64,000 bases of DNA from Celerinatantimonas diazotrophica (GCF_004339545.1 NZ_SMGD01000011.1:434001-498000), one strand, 5' to 3'. Positions 35,221-45,172 are shown, counted from the first letter of the stretch. The notes: generated by a model from the letters alone, not told the origin. Numbers and translations: made by a program.

Positions 35221-37659
35221 TTATCCTTGAACCTTATCTATACTACTGACTTGTTCTTTTGACACCCCAAGGATCTGTGCAATCAAACCTTCCGCTTTTT
35301 GTTCAAGGCTAATGATATCAGTAGCCACATCACTCAGTTCGCGCAGTGGTTTATGACGATAGAAGTATTTATTAAAACTAATTTCGTAACCAATTTTCAC
35401 TGTATCCAAATTGATCCATGCTTCAGCGACGTGTGGTTTCACTTCATTGAGGAAGTATTGGTAGATACTTTGTTTAAGAGAAATAGATTCGCTATCACGC
35501 AGATCTGAGCTGCTTTCATAAGTGGTAAATTCGTGCTTTTTACCGGTTGGGTAATAACCAAAGTCAGGTAAATCTGCTTCTTCACATTCATAACACTCAA
35601 GTAAATCTTGCAGTTTTTCATCATTCAGTTTTACTACTTTCTTGACCACTTTAGCGGCATTTTCGTCATACCAGCTCACGGCATTTAAAATGGCATTTTT
35701 CTCTGTTGCTGAAAGCTTGATTTTGTTGGCTTTAAGCTCTTGCTCAACTTGCAATTTGAATACGTTGTAATCATCAAACTCATCAGTGCCAATGGCGCTC
35801 AACAACTGTTCTGCGGTTTGAACCAATGCTTTAAGCGATATCCAGAATTTAACATCCAGTAGTTTAGTCTGTGCTTTTTTATTAAGGTTAATGTCGTTAT
35901 CTTCACACCAAGCAGCTATCTCTTTTTTCTTCGATTTTAAGAAGCTCTGTTTCTGATCATCGCCGTAACCTTCTGTGGCATAGACTTTGTCACCATATTC
36001 AGAATACAAATACTCCATTACCTCAGACAGTTGCTTATCAAAACGCAATTTCTCAATCGCTTCTTGAGTAAATTTTGCTTTACGACGATCGGGGCGCTCG
36101 ATAGTGACTTTGTAATAACCAAAATCGTCATTATCAAATACCTGACTGGCAATACCAATAGGATCGTTATTCTCATCTAACTGACGTTCAACCGCAGCAC
36201 ACTTGAAATAAGTTTGAGTGATTTCATCAATCTGTTCCGGTGAAAATTCACAGTTTTTGTTACCCAGATTTTTACGTAGTTTTCGGTAAAGTAAGCTGGC
36301 ATCAATCAGCTGAACTTTACCTTTACGGCTATCAGGTTTGTTATTACTTAATAACCAGATGTAGGTAGTAATACCGGTGTTATAGAACAGGTTGTTTGGT
36401 AATTGTACAATCGCGTATAGCATGTCGTTTTCGATGATATAACGACGGATATTACTTTCACCGCTACCCGCATCTCCGGTAAACAAGCTTGAACCATTAT
36501 GGACAGAAGCAATCCGAGAACCGATCTGAGTTTCTGTCGCTGATGGCTCTTTCATCTTATTGACCATCTCCATCAAAAACAGCAATTGACCATCACTAGA
36601 ACGTGGCGTTGCATCTTGTTCTTCTTCATTGCCCCAAAAGTCTTTCAATTTGACTTTGAAGCGAGGGTCAATCACATCCTTACCATCTTTGATGTACTTC
36701 TGTTCAGATGCCCAGCTCTTACCATAAGGAGGGTTAGACAGCATAAAATCAAACTTCATCCCCGAGAACTCATCCGTTGAAAGCGTTGAGCCCACTTTAA
36801 TGTGTTCCGGGTTGTTGTTTTTGATCATCATATCCGACTTACAAATGGCATAAGTCTCATCGTTGATTTCTTTACCATAAAGGTAGATATCACGATTCGC
36901 TCCAAGGCTTGGGTACTTCTCTTCAATAAACTTCTGCGACTCAGTCAACATACCGCCACTACCACAGGCTGGGTCATAAACCGTCATCACACCAGGAAGT
37001 TTGTCTTTGATTGGGTCGAATACCAGGTGAGTCATTAGCTCAATCACTTCACGTGGCGTAAAGTGCTCACCGGCTTCTTCGTTGTTTTCTTCGTTAAATT
37101 TACGGATAAGCTCTTCGAACACATACCCCATACCCAAGTTACTTAGCGCCGGTAACTTGTAACCATCAGGATCAGTCGCTTCATTTGGAGTTAGGTTAAT
37201 GTATGGAGAAACAAATTTCTCAACGACATCCAGCAGTACTTGCTTGGACGCCATATGGCGGATCTGCGCTTTCAGGTTAAAGCATTCGATAATCTCTTTT
37301 ACGTTATCGCTAAAACCAAGTAAGTATTCTTCGAAGTTCGCCAACAGGATTTGCTGGTTGTTCGTCGCTGCGTTATACAAACTTCTCAGCGTCCATTTCG
37401 AGGTGTTGTAAAACACATAACCTGACGCATCACGCAACGGGTCACCATCCAGCTCCACCGCATTCATCTCTTCCTTTTGAAAGCGAACTTCTTCCAGAAC
37501 AGCGTCTTTACTAGGCTCAAGCAGCGTATCTAAACGTCTTAACACCACCATAGGCAAAATGACATCACGGTACTTACCCCGAACATAAACGTCACGCAGA
37601 CAATCGTCAGCAATATTCCAGATAAATGAGACAAGTTTGTTATGTACGCTGTGGTCCAT
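35221..37659 (-). CDS. hsdM: Type I restriction enzyme methyltransferase subunit (HsdM), long form
   Basis: This is the N6-adenine methyltransferase of the type I system. Motif I is DPACGSGGML (about residue 226) and motif IV is NPPYGKSW (about 307), preceded by the N-terminal HsdM helical domain (LVSFIWNIADDCLRDVYVRG). At 812 residues it is far longer than E. coli HsdM (529), with a C-terminal extension of about 280 residues rich in Lys/Glu helices that includes a CYECEEADLPDFGYYPTGK segment. Such long forms occur in other bacteria. AGGAT precedes the ATG. It opens the restriction operon, 55 bases after the WYL regulator. Confidence 0.93.
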   Translation of the reverse strand: MDHSVHNKLVSFIWNIADDCLRDVYVRGKYRDVILPMVVLRRLDTLLEPSKDAVLEEVRFQKEEMNAVELDGDPLRDASGYVFYNTSKWTLRSLYNAATNNQQILLANFEEYLLGFSDNVKEIIECFNLKAQIRHMASKQVLLDVVEKFVSPYINLTPNEATDPDGYKLPALSNLGMGYVFEELIRKFNEENNEEAGEHFTPREVIELMTHLVFDPIKDKLPGVMTVYDPACGSGGMLTESQKFIEEKYPSLGANRDIYLYGKEINDETYAICKSDMMIKNNNPEHIKVGSTLSTDEFSGMKFDFMLSNPPYGKSWASEQKYIKDGKDVIDPRFKVKLKDFWGNEEEQDATPRSSDGQLLFLMEMVNKMKEPSATETQIGSRIASVHNGSSLFTGDAGSGESNIRRYIIENDMLYAIVQLPNNLFYNTGITTYIWLLSNNKPDSRKGKVQLIDASLLYRKLRKNLGNKNCEFSPEQIDEITQTYFKCAAVERQLDENNDPIGIASQVFDNDDFGYYKVTIERPDRRKAKFTQEAIEKLRFDKQLSEVMEYLYSEYGDKVYATEGYGDDQKQSFLKSKKKEIAAWCEDNDINLNKKAQTKLLDVKFWISLKALVQTAEQLLSAIGTDEFDDYNVFKLQVEQELKANKIKLSATEKNAILNAVSWYDENAAKVVKKVVKLNDEKLQDLLECYECEEADLPDFGYYPTGKKHEFTTYESSSDLRDSESISLKQSIYQYFLNEVKPHVAEAWINLDTVKIGYEISFNKYFYRHKPLRELSDVATDIISLEQKAEGLIAQILGVSKEQVSSIDKVQG

Positions 37660-37713
37660 CTGTTTATCCTAATTCTGTTGAGCGTATGGCTCGAAATTCT
37701 TGTTGTAAGTTCG

Positions 37714-38604
37714 TTATGCCTTCGGGGCAATATCGAGCTCTGCAATATCTTTTAACTGGCTGGCATTACGCAGCCACAATAAATGTTCTCGCCCTGTCAG
37801 GCTGTGATCTTCCGTACAATCCACATTCCAGTAACGTAGATAATAGCCAGCAAGGGGAAGTCTTAACTTAATGCTGCGATGCCAATCAGGTGAGGATTCC
37901 ATAGAGAAATCCAGGGCAATAGCCTGATGGAATGATTGCGATGGATGGGGAACTAACTCAAGTTCAACCGACTGATCCCAACCATCATCACTTTCTCTCA
38001 GTTCACCATCTGGAACGTTTTCTTCTAGATTTTCAACCTGAGTAAACCGAGTGCAGACAAAGTCCCGAAACTGATTATGCTTGCGGTCAAACGCTCTGAC
38101 ATGCCAACGTTGTCCATTATTGACCAATGTATGCGGCACAATAATGCGTTGTGTTTCACCTGAGCTTAAAGACCAATAAGTCACTTGAATTGGTTGCTGA
38201 TGGACAATGCCACGCATTAGTCCCGCGACAATATCACTACTCGGGTTAAGTTGGCTAAAAGACTGAATACACACTTCAGAAGGCTTAACCGGCATAGAGA
38301 TACCGTCACCAAAGCCTTCCACTAAACGTTGCAGTATGGTACTGCTATTATGCTCAAAAAGTGGCTGAAATCGTTCTGTGCGGTAATAACGCTTATCTTC
38401 ATGCTTGAGAACCAGATTATCCGGCATTAACTCACGATAGAGAGTAAAATCACGCGAACAAGACGCCAGTCCTGTTTTAAAATGCTGGATAAGGTCTGTT
38501 CTTGCAACATCACCAAAGTACTGCAAGCAAAAGTCGATAAAAGCCAAGCGCTCTTTTTGCGCGTAGCTTAAATCCTCTAAAGCTTTATTTCTCTGAGATC
38601 CCAT
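37714..38604 (-). CDS. WYL-domain transcriptional regulator (BrxR/CapW-like)
   Basis: This is a likely repressor of the restriction operon. The N-terminal part is a winged-helix DNA-binding domain (AQKERLAFIDFCLQYFGDVA and LIQHFKTGLASCSRDFTLYR). A WYL domain follows (PIQVTYWSLSSGETQRIIVP and NNGQRWHVRAFDRKHNQFRD) and then a WCX-like C-terminus. Proteins of this type (BrxR, CapW) repress phage-defence operons and are thought to respond to infection signals. The ATG at 38604 with AAGG is preferred to the frame start at 38664. It is directly followed by hsdM. Confidence 0.88.
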   Translation of the reverse strand: MGSQRNKALEDLSYAQKERLAFIDFCLQYFGDVARTDLIQHFKTGLASCSRDFTLYRELMPDNLVLKHEDKRYYRTERFQPLFEHNSSTILQRLVEGFGDGISMPVKPSEVCIQSFSQLNPSSDIVAGLMRGIVHQQPIQVTYWSLSSGETQRIIVPHTLVNNGQRWHVRAFDRKHNQFRDFVCTRFTQVENLEENVPDGELRESDDGWDQSVELELVPHPSQSFHQAIALDFSMESSPDWHRSIKLRLPLAGYYLRYWNVDCTEDHSLTGREHLLWLRNASQLKDIAELDIAPKA

Positions 38605-38689
38605 TCCATACCTTGATACTTGCAACTTGGTGGATATATTAAGGCATGCAACCGATAGGTACAATCATTTTGATAGGATGATTTTGATA

Positions 38690-38872
38690 TTATCTATCTC
38701 GATTCAATAAACATTCTTCCATCCAGTTAACGACGTCCTCTTCCAACCAAACTACAGCCCTATCCCCCAAACTCACTGATTTTGGAAAATCTTCTTCATT
38801 CATTTTACGGTAAATGGCTGAACGACTAAGTACTGTTTTTTCCATTACTTCTTTTAGTTTTAAAAATCTCAT
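38690..38872 (-). CDS. AlpA-family excisionase/regulator
   Basis: This is a 60-residue MerR-like helix-turn-helix protein of the AlpA family: MRFLKLKEVMEKTVLSRSAI, YRKMNEEDFPKSVSLGDRAV and the WLEEDVVNWM ending. AlpA proteins of P4-like islands activate or help excise the element. The ATG at 38872 with AGGAGG upstream is far better placed than the frame start at 38944. Two small regulators in a row, AlpA then WYL, head the restriction operon. Confidence 0.85.
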   Translation of the reverse strand: MRFLKLKEVMEKTVLSRSAIYRKMNEEDFPKSVSLGDRAVVWLEEDVVNWMEECLLNRDR

Positions 38873-39022
38873 GGGATGTCCTCCTGTGTCGTTTCTTCTC
38901 ATGTGATTTCCATTTGTTAAAAAAACAGTTCCCCCCTGTTTCATCTATTGAAGCATCTCTGCTTCAAAAACCACTAAGATATATTTCATCTGCATGAACG
39001 AGCCCAATACAGGAGGTTTTAT

Positions 39023-39160
39023 GTGAAGAGAATGTCCTACTCTCTACAAAAATTAGAACTCATTACTGAACAACAAGTATTAGAACAGCCAGCTGAGATA
39101 CTGAAACGAACATACCTGAAAGGAGATGTATTCGAAAATCCACAAGCAACGAAAGATTAT
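39023..39160 (+). pseudogene. radC: radC-like gene, truncated by ISAs1
   Basis: A GTG at 39023 with AGGAGG six bases upstream starts a protein (KRMSYSLQKLELITEQQVLE, then AEILKRTYLKGDVFENPQAT) that matches the N-terminal part of island-borne RadC/YeeS-type JAB proteins. Similarity stops at about residue 46, exactly where the ISAs1 terminal sequence CAGGGCGAACGCATGAGTG begins (39161). No downstream remainder of radC is found, so the gene is dead and part of it has been lost. Confidence 0.7.
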
Positions 39161-40145
39161 CAGGGCGAACGCATGAGTGTCTTTTTACTCACCGAACTCT
39201 ATCCAGCCCTTAAAACAGCCTCCAGCATGGATGTGTTCATCATGCAGCGCTTCTGTTTACCAATGATACTGAGTTTGGTTGGCTCTGCGCGCAACATATT
39301 TAATCCTATGTGACGTAAACAAAATAGATTTTCAGCACCGTGGTCTTTATAAATTTGGCAAGCATCCTCAGCTATAGTCACATCCAAGACCCAGTGCATC
39401 GACTCTATCCCCCAATGCTCTCTGACAGCGCTCGCTGCATGCTCTGTGCTTAGTGATTTTGAACTGATGTAGTAACGATACTCAAGCTCTGGGGCTTTGC
39501 CTTTGCGATCGCGCACGTTTTCCACCACAATGATGGATTTTAGTTCCTTCCAGCGAAAAAAGGCACCATCGAGAGCATTACTGCTTACATGGCTCTGGCG
39601 GACTTCAACACGGCCGTGACCCTGCTCAATATTGATGTTGTCGGACGTCGCTGCACATTGCACTGTAAAGGCCTTCTCTACTGTTTGGCGTAATTTGCCT
39701 TGATTGCTTTATGGCCGCAAGGATGTAATCGGCAGCTTGTTCGATGAAGCATAGGCGCTAATCATATGGATAGTGTTGGCCCCATCATCTCGGTTATATG
39801 AGCCTCGAGGTGTCTTCCCATCAATGGCAACGACTTGACCATCCGTGAGAGAATGTACCGCTGACATCCAATTTATAAAACGGCGTGAAATGGCTCCGGT
39901 TTAATCCTAGAAATAATTCGTACTATCGTATCATCGGCAGGAATATCGCTAATAAACATGCCATGAAGTTTAAACCACTCATGGTGACCGAGAATGTATT
40001 CACGAACCCCAAACTGACCTCTAGCCCCTGCAATCACCGCGCACAATGAGCCGAAGAGCCCCCCAAACAAGCAATAAGTTACCTTTGCTGACTGGCGTTT
40101 GTCTGCGACTGTGTGAAAATATTCTTTAAACTCATCGATATGCAT
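39161..40145 (-). mobile_element. ISAs1-family insertion sequence, degenerate, right end missing
   Basis: The left end at 39161 (CAGGGCGAACGCATGAGTG) resembles ISAs1 terminal repeats. The matching inverted end is not found past 40145. Minus-strand transposase fragments fill the interior: an N-terminal piece (MHIDEFKEYFHTVADKRQSA, 40145-39873), a middle stretch with stops, and a C-terminal piece (YYISSKSLSTEH, REHWGIESMHWVLDVTIAED, 39663-39199). The element cannot transpose by itself. Confidence 0.8.
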
Positions 40146-40489
40146 TGCTGGCTAATCTCTCTCTTAAAAAAGAGTATATGATCACAGCCAATTATAATCG
40201 TCAATCGATAGTTCTAAGTGGTCAAAAAATATTCGCGTCCCCCCGAATGGTTGGGACTTTAAGCTAATTAATTTTTCGATTTTCAACGAAGCTAATGGAG
40301 TTTTGCAGATTATTGGTTTTAGCGAAAAAGCTATTTCTAAAATAGCGATTCACACCCCACTGATGGAGCTGCGTCATTAAATAATGGCTATCATTGCTAG
40401 GTGAGATAACAACGATAGACTCTAAAGCTCCCGATGGAAAACTTGTTTAAACTATCTGAGCAATATGAAAACTGCATTTAATCGAGCAT
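40146..40489. other. Gap between ISAs1 and the ula locus
   Basis: About 340 bases with no gene. A seven-base inverted repeat (GCTATTT-CTA-AAATAGC, 40330-40346) is present. This is probably scar sequence from loss of the IS right end and the rest of radC. Confidence 0.35.
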
Positions 40490-40515
40490 AAAAAGGGAGC
40501 GATTCACCGCTCCCC
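40490..40515 (-). terminator. Rho-independent terminator after ulaG
   Basis: On the minus strand GGGGAGCG and CGCTCCC pair and are followed by TTTTTATG. It lies just past the ulaG stop. Confidence 0.8.
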
Positions 40516-40532
40516 TAATAATGGAAACATGA

Positions 40533-41600
40533 TTATAAAAATGCACGGTAAGGCAGCTCTGGCTCATTTTTAAAGATATCAGCAAAACCACGGAAGTGTT
40601 GGTAATGAATGCGTCCTTTATCGGTTGGATAAGTGTACTTGCCACCGACTTGCCAGAAGAAAGGCGCAAAACCATATTGAAGACGCTCTTTCTTCATGTT
40701 CCATAAGACCTCGATTTCACGAGGATCATTTTGGAAGTTAGCCCAAATGTCGTGGTGAAAAGGGATCACAACTTCACAGTTCAAAGATTCAGCGGCACGA
40801 AGAATATCTGAAGAGGTCATCTTATCGGTTACGCCGCGAGGGTTCTCGCCAAAAGAAAGCAATGCCACATCGATCTTATGATCGTTACCGTGTTTAGCAT
40901 AGTAGTTAGAGTAATGAGAGTCACCCGAATGATAAACTGACCCCCCAGTGGTTTCCACAAGGTAGTTTACTGCACGCTCATCCATGCTATCTAAGATCTC
41001 TTTGTCTAGAGAAGATGTACCTTCTGGTAGTGTCACCAGAGCCGTTCGGTCGAATGCGTCTAGCACTTTGATGGTTACGTCTTTGATTTGGATCTCATCG
41101 CCTACTTTTGCAATCACACAACGCTCTTCTGGCACCCCCCACTTCATCCATAGGTCAACACACGCTTTAGGACCGATGAATTTGACGTGTTCGCCACAGT
41201 TTTGTAGAACAGCGGCAGCCACGTTAATGTCGATATGATCGCCGTGGTCGTGAGAGGCCATGACAGCATCTATTTCTTTAATCGCGAATGGGTCTAGCGG
41301 GAAGATAGCCGTACGTAAGTTGGGTTGAAGCGCTTCGACTCCCCCCATACGCATCATTTGGTGTTGGTTCTTCATTTTTTTAACCGCTTGTGTTTTTTTA
41401 CCCGTACCACACCAGAAATCCATAGATAGGTTGGCACCACCTTCTGATTTTAGCCATATTCCCGTACAGCCTAACCACCACATAGAGAACGTATTGGGTG
41501 CAACCACCGTTTGCTCTATCTCTTCATTGAGCCAAGTCCCCCATTCAGGGAATGTATTTAGAATCCAAGACTCGCGGGTGATTTCGTTGACATTGCTCAT
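40533..41600 (-). CDS. ulaG: L-ascorbate-6-phosphate lactonase UlaG
   Basis: This metallo-beta-lactamase-fold lactonase opens L-ascorbate 6-phosphate to 3-keto-L-gulonate 6-phosphate, the first cytoplasmic step after PTS uptake. It tracks the E. coli enzyme throughout: [36 protein letters not shown], the metal motif [29 protein letters not shown] and [14 protein letters not shown]. The ATG at 41600 with AAGG seven bases before is better than the ATG at 41606. It lies downstream of ulaR on the minus strand, opposite to the ulaABCFDE genes. Confidence 0.96.
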   Translation of the reverse strand: MSNVNEITRESWILNTFPEWGTWLNEEIEQTVVAPNTFSMWWLGCTGIWLKSEGGANLSMDFWCGTGKKTQAVKKMKNQHQMMRMGGVEALQPNLRTAIFPLDPFAIKEIDAVMASHDHGDHIDINVAAAVLQNCGEHVKFIGPKACVDLWMKWGVPEERCVIAKVGDEIQIKDVTIKVLDAFDRTALVTLPEGTSSLDKEILDSMDERAVNYLVETTGGSVYHSGDSHYSNYYAKHGNDHKIDVALLSFGENPRGVTDKMTSSDILRAAESLNCEVVIPFHHDIWANFQNDPREIEVLWNMKKERLQYGFAPFFWQVGGKYTYPTDKGRIHYQHFRGFADIFKNEPELPYRAFL

Positions 41601-41725
41601 GTTCATACCTTCTATTTATTTCACAAATTTGACTAATTTGGGGTGTAGGGGGCCGAGCGCCTTAATTTGGATAAAGGCACTGAGCTAAGATTTATAATTA
41701 TTAGGGGCCGATGAGCCCTTTGGAT

Positions 41726-42481
41726 TTAGACTAAGATGACTTGCGTCCCTTGATCTTCAATCTGTTTAACAACATCTGGATTGGCAGCTTTACCGGTAAT
41801 CACAATGTCTATTTGCTTGGTATTGCAAAATAACATGCCCGTTCGCTGGCCAACTTTAGAGCTGTCTACCACAACGACCAATTTATCGACTTGCTCTAAC
41901 ATTTGCTGTTCGGCAACTGCCGTAAGCATATCGGCCTTATAGAGACCTACATCAGTTAAGCCTTTACCTGATGTAAACATCCAGTTACCGGCATACCCCT
42001 CCAATGAGTTCGGCGCAGGGTTTAAAAAGATATTTTGAGCCCTATTGTATTGGCCGCCAATGATGATCACATCGTCATGATCCTCATTAATCAAGTAGCT
42101 AGCGAGAGGAAAATAGTTGGTTACGATCTGGACGTCTTCTCCACATAATTGCTGCCCTAAGAGGAAGGCTGTGGAACCACAGTTGATGACGACGGTATCT
42201 CCCGCCTGACAAAGCGCAGCTGCTGCATGCGCTATTTGAGCTTTCTCTTCATAAAATTCAGTACTATTAATATTAAGGGGTGACCACTTTCTCTTTTGGT
42301 TTTCTATTCTTTCAGCGCCATTGCGTACTTTTCGAAGTTTGCCAAGCTCATCTAATTTTGCAATATCACGTCGAGCTGTAGCAGGCGAAACACTAAAACT
42401 ATCAATAATCTGAGAGACGTTAATCGTCTGCATTTCTTCTAGTAACGACAAAATGCCGTTGTGTCGTTGCACTTCATTCAT
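41726..42481 (-). CDS. ulaR: DeoR-family repressor UlaR
   Basis: This is the regulator of ascorbate utilisation. It has a DeoR-type N-terminal helix-turn-helix (RHNGILSLLEEMQTINVSQI and VSPATARRDIAKLDELGKLR) and a sugar-phosphate sensing C-terminal domain (DTVVINCGSTAFLLG, VVDSSKVGQRTGMLF). In E. coli UlaR is released by L-ascorbate 6-phosphate. The ATG at 42481 is taken as the start; a GTG lies three codons upstream. It lies between ulaG and the operator-rich gap before ulaAB. Confidence 0.9.
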   Translation of the reverse strand: MNEVQRHNGILSLLEEMQTINVSQIIDSFSVSPATARRDIAKLDELGKLRKVRNGAERIENQKRKWSPLNINSTEFYEEKAQIAHAAAALCQAGDTVVINCGSTAFLLGQQLCGEDVQIVTNYFPLASYLINEDHDDVIIIGGQYNRAQNIFLNPAPNSLEGYAGNWMFTSGKGLTDVGLYKADMLTAVAEQQMLEQVDKLVVVVDSSKVGQRTGMLFCNTKQIDIVITGKAANPDVVKQIEDQGTQVILV

Positions 42482-42514
42482 ATTGATCACTCTATTTGTC
42501 TCTGTGACAATTTT

Positions 42515-42738
42515 ATGATTACTTTTGATTCAATTTGATTCTAGCAATCACATTTATGATTGTCAAACAACCCCAAAACAAAAATAAGATCCGCATCACC
42601 ATTTAATATAAGTAATTGTTTTTATTGTAATTTATATTTTTCAATGTGATCCAATGCTCAATTAAGCACATTCCGATAGTGAATAATTGATATAAATCAA
42701 AGTAATCACAAGTGAGCATTGAATGATTACTTTTGATT
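42515..42738. promoter_or_regulatory. Probable UlaR operator pair and extra half-sites
   Basis: The 16-base sequence ATGATTACTTTTGATT occurs twice in direct orientation (42515-42530 and 42723-42738), near the two ends of the divergent ulaR / ulaAB gap. An inverted pair CAATGCTCA (42652-42660) / TGAGCATTG (42713-42721) lies between. Repeats spread over about 200 bases suggest DNA looping by UlaR between the two promoters. Assignment to UlaR comes from context. Confidence 0.6.
42687..42700. promoter_or_regulatory. Consensus FNR box upstream of ulaAB
   Basis: TTGATATAAATCAA is a perfect TTGAT-N4-ATCAA site, the FNR consensus, about 125 bases before the ulaAB start. It suggests anaerobic control of ascorbate fermentation. 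CRP can bind related sites, so this rests on sequence match only. Confidence 0.6.
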
Positions 42739-42822
42739 GTTAAAGTTTGTCTCGTGAGCAAAACAAGACACCTTTGAATCCTACGAGCTATTAAAAATAC
42801 AAATTATATTAAGGGTAAAGAT

Positions 42823-44625
42823 ATGGAGTTCTTATACGACATCTTCTATATATTTTACAGTCAGGTTATGACCAAAGCACCTTTATTGCTGGGTATCGTG
42901 ACTTGTATCGGTTACATTCTTCTCAAACGCGATGCAACGACCGTGATTTCTGGTTCAATTAAAACCATCGTTGGTTTTATGATTGTTCAAATCGGTGCGA
43001 GTACGCTGGTATCTGGGTTTAAACCCGTCATTGAGAAGATGAGTGAAATCCATGGTCTGACAGGCTCGGTCATCGACCCTTACACCACCATGATGGCGAC
43101 CATGGAAACCATGGGAGATAACTACTCCTGGGTGGGTTACGCCGTCCTTATGGCACTGGCGATTAACATCCTTTTAGTCGCTTTTCGAAGAGTGACGGGG
43201 ATCCGTACCATCATGCTCACGGGACACATCATGTTCCAACAAACGGGCCTGATTGCGGTTTTCTACTTCGTGTTGGGTGCCAGCATGTGGGAAACCATCA
43301 TCTACTCCGCAGTATTAATGGCGTTGTACTGGGGTATCTCGTCAAACATCATGTTCAAGCCAACACAAGAAGTAACCGGTGGTGCGGGGTTCTCTATTGG
43401 TCACCAACAACAGTTTGCTTCTTGGATTGCCACCAAAGTCGCGCCCAAACTAGGCGATAAAAACGACAGCGTTGACCACATCAACCTACCAAAATGGCTA
43501 CACATCTTTCACGATAGTATTGCAGCGACAACGCTGGTGATGACCGTATTCTTCGGCATTATTCTTCTTTCTTTCGGCCTTGATAACCTACAAAAGATGG
43601 CAGGCCATACGAACTGGCTAATCTATATCTTTGAGACCGGTCTAAAATTTGCGGTGGCGATTCAAGTTATCGTAACCGGTGTACGCATGTTCGTAGCCGA
43701 ACTTTCAGAAGCATTCAACGGTATTTCTCAACGCCTCATTCCCAATGCGGTACTCGCCATTGACTGTGCGGCTATCTACGCCTATTCACCAAACGCAATG
43801 GTATTTGGTTTCCTTTGGGGGGCTGTCGGTCAATTTACTGCAGTCATCGCCATGTTGGAGTTCAATGCGCCAATCATGATCATCCCTGGCTTCATCCCTA
43901 TGTTCTTCTCTAACGCAACGATCGGCGTATTTGCCAACCATTTCGGGGGTTGGAAAGCGGTTATGAAGATCTGTTTTGTGATGGGCATCATCGAGGTTTT
44001 AGGCTCTGCATGGGCAATTCATATCTTCGCTCAATCAGGGACTGAGTTTAATGGCTGGATGGGTATGGCTGACTGGGCTCTCGTTTTTCCTCCAATTATG
44101 CAAGGTATCTCTATGTCAAGTCTGTTCTTCTTCGTGATTCTAGCTCTTGCAGGGGTCTACATGTACTTCGCATCAAAAATGCTAAGAGCAGAAGAAGATG
44201 CACAAGCACAGCAGGCACAAACAATGACAGCCTTAACACCAGAAGGCATAGAAATTGGCGTGGAAGCTCCTGCAAAACCTGAAGCCCCCTCAAAAGCTCC
44301 TCAAGCAGAAAGCACAACCGAGCAGAATCCCGTACGCGTCTTAGTCTGTTGTGGCTCAGGTCAAGGCTCATCGATGATGTGTTCAAAGAAAATTAAAGAG
44401 TTCCTAGATAAAAAAGGGGTCCCCGCAACCACATTTAATAGTGCGATTACCGATTACAAATCATATCTAGGCTCGTTCGACATCATTGTGACTTCAATTG
44501 CTCTTGCTGAAAAAATTACCAACCTCCCAGATGGTAAACAGCAACTGGCCGTGAAGAACATGATTATGGTGAAAACCTTTGGTGATGAACTGATTTCCCT
44601 TATCAAAAACCACTTTCACAAATAG
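42823..44625 (+). CDS. ulaA: L-ascorbate PTS transporter, fused EIIC-EIIB (UlaA-UlaB)
   Basis: This is the membrane channel and phosphoryl-transfer domain that import and phosphorylate L-ascorbate. Residues 1-450 are a UlaA-type EIIC with about ten membrane segments ([60 protein letters not shown]). An Ala/Gln/Pro-rich linker of about 45 residues ([20 protein letters not shown]) leads to an EIIB domain ([17 protein letters not shown]) with the phospho-cysteine at C510. In E. coli these are two proteins (UlaA, UlaB). It heads the plus-strand ula operon. Confidence 0.94.
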   Translation: MEFLYDIFYIFYSQVMTKAPLLLGIVTCIGYILLKRDATTVISGSIKTIVGFMIVQIGASTLVSGFKPVIEKMSEIHGLTGSVIDPYTTMMATMETMGDNYSWVGYAVLMALAINILLVAFRRVTGIRTIMLTGHIMFQQTGLIAVFYFVLGASMWETIIYSAVLMALYWGISSNIMFKPTQEVTGGAGFSIGHQQQFASWIATKVAPKLGDKNDSVDHINLPKWLHIFHDSIAATTLVMTVFFGIILLSFGLDNLQKMAGHTNWLIYIFETGLKFAVAIQVIVTGVRMFVAELSEAFNGISQRLIPNAVLAIDCAAIYAYSPNAMVFGFLWGAVGQFTAVIAMLEFNAPIMIIPGFIPMFFSNATIGVFANHFGGWKAVMKICFVMGIIEVLGSAWAIHIFAQSGTEFNGWMGMADWALVFPPIMQGISMSSLFFFVILALAGVYMYFASKMLRAEEDAQAQQAQTMTALTPEGIEIGVEAPAKPEAPSKAPQAESTTEQNPVRVLVCCGSGQGSSMMCSKKIKEFLDKKGVPATTFNSAITDYKSYLGSFDIIVTSIALAEKITNLPDGKQQLAVKNMIMVKTFGDELISLIKNHFHK

Positions 44626-44630
44626 TCCAG

Positions 44631-44659
44631 TTAGCCCGGTGGCACAGCTGCGGGGCTAA
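44631..44659 (+). promoter_or_regulatory. Intercistronic hairpin between ulaAB and ulaC
   Basis: TTAGCCC and GGGCTAA pair around a 15-base loop, beginning six bases after the ulaAB stop and ending 37 bases before ulaC. No T-run follows, so it is more likely an mRNA processing or stability element than a terminator. Confidence 0.5.
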
Positions 44660-44695
44660 TCAAAATACTAATAAAAATGAATAAGTGAGCAAACC

Positions 44696-45163
44696 ATGAA
44701 CTTAACAGAATCGCTAATTACAAACAATTCAATCCGACTGAACGCTCAAGCAACAGATTGGCAGTCAGCCATCCAAATCGGTACCGATGCTCTGGTCAAA
44801 GCAGGCGTCGTAGAAGCGCGTTACTACGATGCAATCGTCAACGCAGTCTCAGTTGAAGGCCCCTACATCTGCATCCATGACGCATTCGCCATGCCGCATT
44901 GTCGTCCAGAAGATGGCGTGATCAAAACGGGATTCGCTCTAACCGTATTGGAAACCCCTATCCTATTTGATGACATAGATGAGCCCGTAGACGTGCTGAT
45001 CACGTTAGCGGGGAAAGATTCAGACGAGCATATCGAAGGTACGATGCAGGTCGCGAACTTAATCGAATTTGATGAAGATTTCTCAAAGCTACGCGCATGT
45101 AAAACACCACAAGATGTCGTGAACTTGATTGATATGGCACTGGCACAAGCCGCGGTGAATTAA
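44696..45163 (+). CDS. ulaC: L-ascorbate PTS EIIA component UlaC
   Basis: This cytoplasmic phosphocarrier passes phosphate from HPr to the fused EIIB. It has the mannitol/fructose-type EIIA fold with the active histidine H68 in IHDAFAMPHCRPEDGV, the same position as in E. coli UlaC, and the LIDMALAQ ending. The 155 residues are normal. It lies between the EIICB gene and ulaF. Confidence 0.94.
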   Translation: MNLTESLITNNSIRLNAQATDWQSAIQIGTDALVKAGVVEARYYDAIVNAVSVEGPYICIHDAFAMPHCRPEDGVIKTGFALTVLETPILFDDIDEPVDVLITLAGKDSDEHIEGTMQVANLIEFDEDFSKLRACKTPQDVVNLIDMALAQAAVN

Positions 45164-45172
45164 GGAGTCGAT

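Noticed and set aside
38605-38689. Operator for the WYL regulator
   Set aside because: TGCAAC occurs twice and TGATA motifs recur, but no convincing palindrome is present in the short gap.
39199-40145. Intact ISAs1 transposase
   Set aside because: The N- and C-terminal pieces are in separate frames with stops between, and one terminal repeat is missing.
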